Assembly (NCBI GenBank): GCA_905234355.1
Contig: CAJOHP010000052.1
Location: forward strand, 22,236-28,214
Origin: an uncultured Prevotella sp.
Lineage (GTDB): Bacteria; Bacteroidota; Bacteroidia; Bacteroidales; Bacteroidaceae
Length of the DNA: 5,979 nt
Reading direction: 5' to 3'
Shown: positions 1 to 5,979 of the stretch, one piece after another
Position numbering within the stretch: the first letter of the stretch is position 1
How the letters are laid out: the number at the start of each line of letters is the position of its first letter
Position numbers and translations under genes: made by a program
The notes under the pieces: generated by a model
Databases searched by the model: none
What the model saw: the letters and a program-made list of their open reading frames with translations, nothing else
Told to the model about the DNA's origin: nothing

Positions 1-240
1 GCCCATCATAAATCCGCCTCCGCCCTCGGCATCGGCCGCAAACTGTTTCTTCGATGCCTCGCGGGCACGCTGTGCCTTGGTGATGTCGGCACCCTCCATG
101 CCGCCCTTCGACTCGCCGTTGAGGAAGTTGGCAATGTTGGCGGGGATAGGTGGCAGCTCGCCGTCGTTGGGCAGCTCGTTGCCTATGCAGAGGTACATAT
201 TGGCACCCACCTTCACGCTCACGGGGCCGGCCTTGAGGTC
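1..240 (-). other. GNELP-xx-LPPIP block and glycine-rich end at window edge
   Basis: The strand DLKAGPVSVKVGANMYLCIG leads into GNELPNDGELPPIPANIANF, a polar stretch with KAQRARE, and then AEGGGGFMMG at the edge. The combination of a short strand, an LPPxP turn, a helix and a glycine-rich strand reminds me of recurring modules in giant secreted proteins of Bacteroidota. The module continues outside the window, so its extent and family cannot be settled. Confidence 0.35.
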
Positions 241-3200
241 GATGAGCGTGAGCGAGCAGCGCTTCTCGAAGTCGGGCTCGCCCAGATAGACGTGCCACTT
301 GCACTTGTCAAGCTTCCTGCCGTTCTGCATAAACGTGATCTTCAGGTCGAGACTCACCGAGCCGCTGATGCCGGAGCCCTTGGAGGAGAAGTCCTCGGTC
401 TTGTTTTCCTCCTTCTGCGGTTCGCTGGTGCCTTCGCCCGGCGCCACGCCGACGGCATTTTCGAGTCCGCCCTTGACGCCGGCCACGGCCGCGTCGTACT
501 TGGCGTTGAGCTCCGAGAGCTTCGATGCCAGGTCGGTGGAGAGCTTGCCCATCTCTTCGTCGAGTGCTGCGTCGGCCTTGACGTCGGCAGTGACGTTGAG
601 CTGGAAGTACTTGTCGGTGTCGTTGTGCACCCAGGCTATGGTGGCCTTGGCCTTGACCATGCCGGCGGCGGCGTCGAGCTCGCCGGTGAAGAGCATGGAG
701 GTGAGGCGGTTGTTGTTGCGGTCGTAGAGGGCGGTCATGTTGAACGTGCCCTGCTTGACCAACTCGCCGTCGGTCGACGAGAGGTCGAGCTTGGCCACGA
801 CACCTATCATGCCCTCCTTGGGCGTGGCTTTCTGCTCGTTGCCCTGGGCGTCGACGTTGCGCACGCAGTTGAAGTAGAAGCCGGCGCCCACGTTGTTGAC
901 CACGATGGGGTCGAAGCGCAGGGCCTGTCCGCCGGCAGCCGCGTAGAACCATCCGTAGGTGAAGTCGTGGTCGGCCTCATGGCGGGTGTAGTAGCCGCCG
1001 CTGGCCTCGATATTGAAGAGGTCGCCGGGCATGGAGAACTTCAGCGAGCCGCTATAGCCCGACGACGTGCCGGCCCCTTCGCCCCGCTCGACGTCGAGCT
1101 GTCCGTAGACCTTGATGCCCGCCACGTCGATGTCGATGGCGGCAGAGCGGAACTGCGTGTCCTTGTAGCTGAACGACAGGTTCTTCACGTCGGCCGTGGC
1201 CAGCAGGGCCACGGTGGTGGTGGCAGTGACGAGCGGGTTCTCCTGGTCTTTCATCAGGAAGCCTATGCTGCCCTTGAGCTCCAGCTCGATGTCGTTGCCG
1301 CTCTGGTTGAAGTGATACTCATCGAGAGAGAACTTGAAGGGTCCGAGCTCCTTGTCGAAAGAGGCCAGCGACCACGCTCCGCAGTCGAAGTAGCACTTGT
1401 CGCCCAGCTTGTAGGTGTGGTTGTCGGCCAGGTCGAGCGTCTTGTGGATGGTGGCCTCGTCGGAGGCGATGCTTGCGGCCGCCTCCTGTCGTGTCTGCTC
1501 GCCATGCTTCCATGTCTCCGACCGCGGGCAGTTGGCCAGCCGCATCTGGGTGAAATGCACGCCTGGAATGCGCAGGTCGAAGGGCAGGCCGGGCACATAG
1601 TGCTTCACCTTCTGGTCGTATCCGGCCAGTGTCTGGTTGATGTCCTTGGTGGCGCTGATGGTGATATCGCCGCCCATGCAGAGCTCCACGCGGGTCTCAT
1701 AGCCCAGGCCTTGTCCCTGGTCTACGGCTTCGAGGAGGAAGTAGGTCTGCTTGTTGTTTAGCTCGAGGTCGGCCAGGAAGAAGTCGAACTTCAGCTTGCC
1801 GTCGAGTGCGTTGTCGCCGCTCTCTGTGGGCTGCACCTTGAGCAGGAAGTCGATGGCGCCGGGATTGGCGGGGTTGTGCTGCGGGATCATGTCGCACGAG
1901 AAGGCGATATAGTCCTCGGGCCCGGTGAGGGGCACGTGCACGTCGCCGTTCATGGCACAGCCGTCGAAGCTGTTCTGCTGCACCTTGACGGCCACTTGCT
2001 TCACGCGCAGTGCCCAGTCGTCGATGCTGCAGTCCACGGGCGAGTCGAGTCCGAAGTCGCCGGTGATGCCGGACTTGTCGACGAGCATCTCCGTTGCGCT
2101 TATCTCGAAGCGCTTGTTGCCGTTCTTGAGGAAGCCCTCCGGCATCTGCATGGCTATCTTGCTGATGTAGAGTCCCTGCCAGGCGTCCTGCCCGTAGCTG
2201 CTCACGGGCAGCTGGTAGGCATTCTCGTTGGTGGCGGCGTCGAAATAGTTGGCGGGGAACTTGACCTGCGCGGGATTCCACTTCTGCGAGTGGTCGTAGA
2301 TGATGTCCTGTGCCGTGAAGGTCCATCCGGGCAGGTCGTCGGCCTCGAAGGGGTCCATCGTCACGTGTCCCCACCAGTCCTCCCAGTCGCGCACCTGTGC
2401 CTCGATGGTGGCCTTGGGCTTCTCGCCCTCTATCTTCACGCCCTGCTCGTTGCACTTCGTGAGTTCGGGCAGGAGCATCTCGGCCTTGAGCGAGAGCAGC
2501 GAGATGGTGTCGTTGGCCCACGACATCATGCATCCGTCCTGCGGGTTCTCCACGTCGGTGGGTGCCTTGAAGGTGAACTCAAATCCCGACGATTTCTCCT
2601 GCAGCGTGAGGTCCTCGAGCAGGCAGATATTGCCCGAGCCGGGCAGTATGCGGTCGGGATCCATGCACATGCGCGGTGCTCCGAACATGAGGATGTTGTT
2701 CTCCGTCACGTCGTTGTCGGGCAGTGAGAACATGCCGAGCAGGTTCATCCACGCGTATGTGGGGTGGAACTCCATGGATATGAGCTGTATGTCGATGGGC
2801 GACTTGTTGACCGACTCGGGCAGCTGCAGTGGCAGGAACACCTCGATGTCGGGCATCTTGCCGTCGGCCATCACCTGCATGAAGTTGTCGTAGATGGCGT
2901 AGCCCTTCTTCACATAGTCGTAGTACTTCGACGCCTTCACCTTCTGTGCCAGGTTGTTCAGCTCGTTGCCTGCCTGGTCGGTATAGCCGGTGAGGTAGGG
3001 TTTCAGCGCGTCGGGAGTGGCATAGCCCACGAGATTGTCGAGTCCCCACTCGGTGAAGATGTCGTCGGGTATCCACTCGTCGAAGTTATTGGTGTCCGAG
3101 ACGTGGGTGGCACGCTCCTTGAGGTGGTCCCAGTTCGACTTGGTCTCGGTGTTCACCACGCCGTCGTACATGACATACTTGTCGTTGATGAATATCTTGT

Positions 3201-4479
3201 CGAACTTCACGCCCACCTTCACCTTCTGTCCCATGGGCTCCCAGAGCATCCATCCCGAGCCGCTCCATGCGTGTGTCTTGCTGTCCTGCCTGACGTCGTC
3301 GCCCATGAGCATCTCATACTCGCCCACGAAGACCTTCTTGCCCTTCATTTCCTTGTCGGCTATGTCGATGGGCTTGCGGTTGTTTTCTATGGTGCCGCCG
3401 GCACATGCGTCGCCGAAGGCTTCGCTCAGCTGGTCGGTGTACTGCAGTCCCCGCTCGTTGCCGTCGCCGTAGAAGCGCACCGAGGTCTGCCCCACGCACT
3501 CCGGCTCCACACGCAGCAGGAGGGTCTGTCCGAGGCTCACCTTCTTGCTCACCTCGTCCCAGTCGATGTAGTCCTTGAGCACGTCGATGCCCTGCTTGGC
3601 CAGCGTCTCGGCCTTGAGGGCATCGCTGTCGTCCTTGTCGCCCTTGGGCGTGCACTCGTAGATGAGTCCCTGCTCTAGGGCCTGCTCCTTGGTGGCATAG
3701 CCCTCGAGGTTGTAGAGTCTGACGTGGTAACGGAACTTCAGCGTGTCTTGGCGCTCGCCCTTGCCGCCCACGAAGACGGGGCGCTCCCACTCGGAGCGTA
3801 TGCTGTTGCCCTGGAAGATGGTGTTCTTGGTGTTGCCGTTGAAGTCGGGCTTCAGCAGCTTGGGCATGCGGAAGACGTAGAGGGAGTCGTCGGAGGTGAC
3901 CACGCTCTCGGGGTCGTACATGGTGAGCTCGAAGCCGTCGTCGCCATCGCCGGTGGCGGGCTCGGCGTCGTCGTCCACGACAGCGAGCACCTCGTCGCTC
4001 ATGAGCGGGGTGAAGACGAGCAGCTGGCTCTTTCCCTGATTCTCCACCATGGTGAAGTCCATGGGGTTGGAGGTGGTACGCTGGTTGGCGGTGACCTGTG
4101 CCACATAGACGTGCTTGTCGAGCAGGCGGTTGATGACGTTGAAGCCGAGCACGCACTGCGGCGCCCTCAGTCCGGCCACCTTGAAGATGTCGGGGTTGTA
4201 GGTAGCGGCCTCGTCGGGTGTCTGTCCGGCAAGCACCTCCTTGACGGTGAAGGTATATCCGTTGGTGACCGGCTCGGCCGTGCAGTTGAGCACGGGCTCA
4301 GACCATGTAAAGACGGGATTGGTGAGTGGCAGCTTCACCGCCTGCAGGTTCTGCAGTTCCTGCACGCCGGCGACGGCCAGGGGTGTGGTGAACTGGGGTG
4401 CCTGTGCCCTGTAGCACACCTGGAAGGTATTGAATCCCGTGGCATCGGGATTGCTGATGGCCACGGGCGAGTCTATCAT
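1..4479 (-). CDS. Main body of giant secreted beta-rich protein, partial (3' end outside window)
   Basis: Uninterrupted from 4509 to the left edge; ATG 4479 is the first ATG but has no signal peptide, so this is best read as the continuation of the gene starting at 4999. At least 1,666 residues result. In that joined numbering, residues about 200-330 form a fibronectin-III-like domain (PVFTWSEPV, then YTFTVKEVLAGQTPDEA, then LLDKHVYVAQVTANQ). An acidic linker with DDD and GDGDD follows near 348-362. The rest is mostly beta-strand. Blocks that look conserved are VKFDKIFINDKYVMYDGVV (near 595-614), MFGAPRMCMDP (near 771), a sheet-rich stretch ending NNVGAGFYFNC (near 1367-1378), a helical insert (1480-1521) and GNELPNDGELPPIP (near 1606-1619). 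The last residues are Gly-rich. Similar blocks recur, from memory, in very large uncharacterised Bacteroidota proteins. I recognise no enzyme active site. Twenty-one cysteines in this part suggest an oxidising, extracytoplasmic setting. The start of this entry is a formal choice. Confidence 0.8.
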   Translation of the reverse strand, partial: MIDSPVAISNPDATGFNTFQVCYRAQAPQFTTPLAVAGVQELQNLQAVKLPLTNPVFTWSEPVLNCTAEPVTNGYTFTVKEVLAGQTPDEAATYNPDIFKVAGLRAPQCVLGFNVINRLLDKHVYVAQVTANQRTTSNPMDFTMVENQGKSQLLVFTPLMSDEVLAVVDDDAEPATGDGDDGFELTMYDPESVVTSDDSLYVFRMPKLLKPDFNGNTKNTIFQGNSIRSEWERPVFVGGKGERQDTLKFRYHVRLYNLEGYATKEQALEQGLIYECTPKGDKDDSDALKAETLAKQGIDVLKDYIDWDEVSKKVSLGQTLLLRVEPECVGQTSVRFYGDGNERGLQYTDQLSEAFGDACAGGTIENNRKPIDIADKEMKGKKVFVGEYEMLMGDDVRQDSKTHAWSGSGWMLWEPMGQKVKVGVKFDKIFINDKYVMYDGVVNTETKSNWDHLKERATHVSDTNNFDEWIPDDIFTEWGLDNLVGYATPDALKPYLTGYTDQAGNELNNLAQKVKASKYYDYVKKGYAIYDNFMQVMADGKMPDIEVFLPLQLPESVNKSPIDIQLISMEFHPTYAWMNLLGMFSLPDNDVTENNILMFGAPRMCMDPDRILPGSGNICLLEDLTLQEKSSGFEFTFKAPTDVENPQDGCMMSWANDTISLLSLKAEMLLPELTKCNEQGVKIEGEKPKATIEAQVRDWEDWWGHVTMDPFEADDLPGWTFTAQDIIYDHSQKWNPAQVKFPANYFDAATNENAYQLPVSSYGQDAWQGLYISKIAMQMPEGFLKNGNKRFEISATEMLVDKSGITGDFGLDSPVDCSIDDWALRVKQVAVKVQQNSFDGCAMNGDVHVPLTGPEDYIAFSCDMIPQHNPANPGAIDFLLKVQPTESGDNALDGKLKFDFFLADLELNNKQTYFLLEAVDQGQGLGYETRVELCMGGDITISATKDINQTLAGYDQKVKHYVPGLPFDLRIPGVHFTQMRLANCPRSETWKHGEQTRQEAAASIASDEATIHKTLDLADNHTYKLGDKCYFDCGAWSLASFDKELGPFKFSLDEYHFNQSGNDIELELKGSIGFLMKDQENPLVTATTTVALLATADVKNLSFSYKDTQFRSAAIDIDVAGIKVYGQLDVERGEGAGTSSGYSGSLKFSMPGDLFNIEASGGYYTRHEADHDFTYGWFYAAAGGQALRFDPIVVNNVGAGFYFNCVRNVDAQGNEQKATPKEGMIGVVAKLDLSSTDGELVKQGTFNMTALYDRNNNRLTSMLFTGELDAAAGMVKAKATIAWVHNDTDKYFQLNVTADVKADAALDEEMGKLSTDLASKLSELNAKYDAAVAGVKGGLENAVGVAPGEGTSEPQKEENKTEDFSSKGSGISGSVSLDLKITFMQNGRKLDKCKWHVYLGEPDFEKRCSLTLIDLKAGPVSVKVGANMYLCIGNELPNDGELPPIPANIANFLNGESKGGMEGADITKAQRAREASKKQFAADAEGGGGFMMG
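388..561 (-). other. Helical insert and charged linker within the beta-rich body
   Basis: After a long run of beta strands the sequence changes to a Leu/Ala/Lys/Glu-rich stretch, DEEMGKLSTDLASKLSELNA and onward, with hydrophobic residues spaced about every three to four positions, as in an amphipathic helix or short coiled coil (561 to about 445). It is followed by a Pro/Gly/Glu/Lys linker, APGEGTSEPQKEENKTEDF (444-388), before beta-like sequence resumes with SVSLDLKITFMQNG. This looks like a boundary between two domains. The function is unknown. Confidence 0.5.
4005..4398 (-). other. Fibronectin-III-like domain within the giant protein
   Basis: The segment runs from QAPQFTTPLAVAG to SQLLVFTP. 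It contains a Trp strand (FTWSEP), a central strand YTFTVKEV followed by the helix-like turn LAGQTPDEAATYNP, and a late Tyr strand HVYVAQVTANQ. This order of a Trp strand, then YxxxVxEL-GQxPxEA, then YxxxVQA is the pattern I associate with fibronectin-III-like modules in large surface proteins of Bacteroidota, where they usually act as spacers or adhesion modules. The identification rests on pattern only. Confidence 0.55.
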
Positions 4480-4999
4480 GCCGTGCTGGTTGATGATAGG
4501 CTGCGAAGCTCACACGATAGGTGCCTTCCGGCAGCAGTCCGTAGTCGGAGGATCCCACGGCGCTGAGCAGGTCGCCGGAGAAGGTCATGGCCGAGAGCGG
4601 TATGTGGTTGAAGAGCCGGCGCATGTCGTCCTGGCTGAGGGCCACCATGCCCTTGGGTGCCACGACAAAGGGTGTGCCGGGATATTCCGGCGGGGCGCTC
4701 ACCGAGAGCGATGCGGGCTGCCCGTCGAGGGTGGTCTTCTGCTCGAGCTGCAGACAGAGGTAGAACACCTGCTGCTGGTCGGTCTTGTTGCTCACCGAGA
4801 GGGTGAAGAAGTTGCCGGGGTTGTTTATGTAGTCGCCCACCTGCGGGGGCAGTATGGGCTGTGTGGGGGTCACGTCGATGGTCAGGAAGTCGTGCTGGGC
4901 CAGCGCCTCAGAGGCCGTGCTGACCATGAGCAGCACCACGAGGCAGCGGCGCAGGTGGTGGAGCATGTGTCTGTGTAGGCAGTGTATAGTCTCTCTCAT
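4298..4999 (-). CDS. N-terminal fragment of giant secreted protein: signal peptide plus TANFOR-like domain (frameshifted)
   Basis: The open frame encodes 233 residues, but only about the first 168 (4999 to about 4496) look genuine. The rest is Arg/His/Gln-rich out-of-frame sequence ending at 4298. Residues 1-34 form a signal peptide: a basic stretch HHLRRC, a hydrophobic core LVVLLMVSTASEALA and a likely cleavage after ALA before Gln35. The ATG at 4966 (residue 12) gives a more ordinary 23-residue signal peptide and could be the real start. Residues about 36-168 form a beta-sandwich-like domain opening with VTPTQPILPPQVGDYINN, then TLSVSNKTDQQQVFYLCLQL, and closing with GLLPEGTYRVSFAAY. This layout (early PPxxxDYxN, strand pairs, closing LPEGTYxxxFxAY) matches my memory of the TANFOR domain described as a paralogous family in Tannerella forsythia and found at the N-terminus of large Bacteroidales proteins. 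No search was run. The continuation of this protein lies in another frame (see the long body). It follows the barrel gene by 9 bases. Confidence 0.7.
   Translation of the reverse strand: MRETIHCLHRHMLHHLRRCLVVLLMVSTASEALAQHDFLTIDVTPTQPILPPQVGDYINNPGNFFTLSVSNKTDQQQVFYLCLQLEQKTTLDGQPASLSVSAPPEYPGTPFVVAPKGMVALSQDDMRRLFNHIPLSAMTFSGDLLSAVGSSDYGLLPEGTYRVSFAAYHQPARHDRLARGHQQSRCHGIQYLPGVLQGTGTPVHHTPGRRRRAGTAEPAGGEAATHQSRLYMV
4490..4509 (-). other. Frameshift joining the two parts of the giant gene
   Basis: Upstream, codons start at coordinates equal to 1 modulo 3; downstream at 0 modulo 3. The downstream frame is closed on its 5' side by a TGA at 4512-4510, so the change must lie below 4510. The upstream frame reads well through SFAAY (to 4496) and then degenerates to HQPARHDRLARG. 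The downstream frame gives INQHGMIDSPVAISNPDATGF, a typical continuation. Skipping one base restores one frame, so the sequence carries one extra base or lacks two. There is no homopolymer here, only a short ATCATC repeat at the junction, and no classical slippery heptamer, so programmed shifting is not suggested. Rejoining gives one gene from 4999 to beyond position 1. Confidence 0.8.
4898..4999 (-). other. Sec signal peptide of the giant secreted protein
   Basis: The core LVVLLMVSTASEALA is preceded by Arg-Arg and ends in an Ala-Leu-Ala signal-peptidase-I-type site before Gln. The Cys at residue 19 lies before the hydrophobic core and is not placed as a lipobox, so a lipoprotein is unlikely. 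Starting at 4999 gives an unusually long n-region; starting at 4966 gives a classical one. Export across the inner membrane is therefore well supported. Final location (periplasm, surface or medium) cannot be read from this window because the C-terminus, where a type IX secretion tail would lie, is missing. Confidence 0.75.
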
Positions 5000-5008
5000 A
5001 GCCAGGGA
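5000..5008 (-). other. 9-base intergenic junction, probable operon link
   Basis: Only nine bases separate the TAA of the barrel gene (5011-5009) from the first possible ATG of the giant secreted protein (4999-4997). There is no room for a promoter or terminator, so translational coupling and a shared transcript are likely. No Shine-Dalgarno sequence is present, which is normal for Bacteroidota. The second candidate ATG at 4966-4964 would widen the gap to 42 bases. Confidence 0.7.
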
Positions 5009-5979
5009 TTACATTCGTTGTTGGTCGGTCTGCCTGTTCTTACGCTTTATCTCAAACAGGCTGAAGGTGTAGGTATAGCTCAGGCCTATGCTGGTCTCGG
5101 TGACGTTGTACATGTCGGCATTGGTCGAGATGTTCACGTCGTTGCTGCGTGCCACGCTGCCCGTGAGGCTGAAGGCGTGCACCTGCTTGAGGGTGTAGGC
5201 CAGCTGCATGTCGCCTCCGAGCGACATGTTCTCTCGCATGTGCTCCATGCGGTTGTAGCAGATGTTGAGCGCGGCCTGCAGGTGCAGGTTGCCCTCCTGG
5301 AAGAAGGCCCTGCCAGCGCCGAGCGAGAGTATGTCGCTGGTATATTTCGTGGCATAGCCCTTGGACTGCTGGTGGTGCAGACTGGTGGTGAAGTCGGTGC
5401 GCCAGGGGTCCACCTCCACGTTGTATGACAGGCCGGCGGAGAGTGTCTTCACGTCGGTCATGCCGTTGGCATAAGGGTTCAGGTCTTTGTTGACGTTGTA
5501 GCCTCCCGACAGGGAGAAGGTGTGGTTGAGCGTCTCGCCGCCCAGGGTGTAGGCAGCCGAGCCGCCGATGCTGTGCATGATGCGGTTGACGCGGGTAGAG
5601 TCGATGACGCGTGCTGTGCCGTCGGTCTGGCGCTGCCAGTAGCCGTTGTAGCGGGCACTGAGGCTCACCTTGCCCAGGCGGGTGGCGGCGCTGGCCGAGT
5701 AGACGTAGCCGCTGGTGGTATATAGTTGCTTGTCGGAGAGGTTGTCCGACTGTACGGAGAAGTTTCCCGAAAGCGATATTTTTCTGAAGAGGTGTGTGCT
5801 GGCAGCAATGCCGAGCGACTGGTAGTTGTTGGACATGAAGTATGTGCCGAGCGAGGTGTAGTCGGGCTGCACCATCTTGTAGCTGACGGAGGCGTTGACG
5901 CCGAGCAGCGACACGTTGGCACTGATGTCGCCGGCAAAGCGCATGTTCGACGTGTACTTGGCGTCGAACACCTTGTCCC
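5009..5979 (-). CDS. Outer-membrane beta-barrel-like protein, C-terminal part (5' end outside window)
   Basis: About 322 codons are visible and the frame stays open to the right edge, so the true start lies beyond it; the GTG at 5971 is an internal valine, not a convincing start. The protein is a run of alternating beta strands rich in Ser, Thr, Tyr, Asn and Gly, for example SLSARYNGYWQRQ, HTFSLSGGYNVN, TLSAGLSYNVEV and SIGLSYTYTFSLF, separated by short polar turns. That is the texture of a transmembrane beta-barrel, and the last strand ends on aromatic residues as outer-membrane barrels usually do. A short basic tail, EIKRKNRQTDQQRM, follows and the frame ends with TAA at 5011-5009. The block PDYTSLGTYFMSNN followed by GNFSVQSDNLSDKQLYTT resembles, from memory, uncharacterised barrel-like proteins of Bacteroidota; I cannot give a family name. 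No plug domain, TonB box or catalytic motif is visible in this part. The next gene starts 9 bases downstream, so the two are probably co-transcribed. A location in the outer membrane is inference. Confidence 0.8.
   Translation of the reverse strand, partial: DKVFDAKYTSNMRFAGDISANVSLLGVNASVSYKMVQPDYTSLGTYFMSNNYQSLGIAASTHLFRKISLSGNFSVQSDNLSDKQLYTTSGYVYSASAATRLGKVSLSARYNGYWQRQTDGTARVIDSTRVNRIMHSIGGSAAYTLGGETLNHTFSLSGGYNVNKDLNPYANGMTDVKTLSAGLSYNVEVDPWRTDFTTSLHHQQSKGYATKYTSDILSLGAGRAFFQEGNLHLQAALNICYNRMEHMRENMSLGGDMQLAYTLKQVHAFSLTGSVARSNDVNISTNADMYNVTETSIGLSYTYTFSLFEIKRKNRQTDQQRM

Noticed and set aside
292..1761. 489-codon plus-strand open frame
   Set aside because: It lies entirely antisense to the giant gene in the phase that stays open through codon bias. 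Its product is a Val/Gly/Leu/His/Glu-rich string without recognisable domains, while the minus-strand frame has normal protein texture.
3934..3960. Calcium-binding DxDxDG loop in the TGDGDDG stretch
   Set aside because: The Asp spacing does not fit the canonical DxDxDG loop, so I treat it only as an acidic linker.
308..4156. Minus-strand open frames 308-952, 1697-2533, 2579-3076 and 3314-4156
   Set aside because: They overlap the long body in another phase and encode Arg/His/Gln-rich low-complexity products typical of out-of-frame reading of GC-rich genes.
4490..4509. Programmed ribosomal frameshift
   Set aside because: No slippery heptamer, no in-frame stop at the junction and no obvious downstream hairpin; a plain indel explains the data better.
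1876..4566. Plus-strand open frames 1876-2727, 2764-3678 and 3724-4566
   Set aside because: Same antisense phase and same skewed composition as the 489-codon frame; all are explained by the scarcity of TTA, CTA and TCA codons in the minus-strand gene.
5000..5030. Terminator or promoter between the two genes
   Set aside because: The gap is only nine bases and no hairpin with a T-run or Bacteroidota -7/-33 promoter pattern is seen.
4982..5725. Plus-strand open frames 4982-5428 and 5522-5725
   Set aside because: Antisense to the barrel gene, with Val/His/Gly-rich products and no recognisable domain.

Overview
The window looks like Bacteroidota, most likely an order Bacteroidales gut or oral bacterium, with a G+C content of roughly 60% judged by eye. 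The reasons are the protein types, the lack of Shine-Dalgarno sequences before the starts, and the codon preference (AAG, GAG, CTG/CTC, GAC; very few TTA, CTA or TCA). I cannot name a genus.

Everything real reads on the minus strand and the window is coding almost end to end. From right to left it holds two things. First (5979 to 5009) is the C-terminal part of an outer-membrane beta-barrel-like protein whose start lies outside the window. Second, after a 9-base gap, is a very large secreted protein that starts at 4999 and runs off the left edge at position 1. No RNA gene, mobile element, CRISPR array, repeat family, terminator or internal promoter is visible.

The large gene is interrupted. 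Its signal peptide and first beta-sandwich domain are read in one frame (4999 to about 4495). The remaining roughly 1,500 codons are read without a stop in another frame. The change of frame lies between about 4509 and 4490. Rejoined, at least 1,666 residues are visible: signal peptide, an N-terminal domain resembling the TANFOR domain family known from Tannerella forsythia and Prevotella relatives, a fibronectin-III-like domain, an acidic linker, and then a long beta-rich body with conserved-looking blocks, many cysteines and one helical insert. The frameshift may be a real mutation or a sequence/assembly error.

The tight spacing suggests that barrel and giant protein form one transcription unit acting at the cell surface: an outer-membrane protein with a very large exported partner. 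No enzyme motif was recognised in either, so the role of the pair is unknown. Long open frames on the plus strand are antisense shadows.
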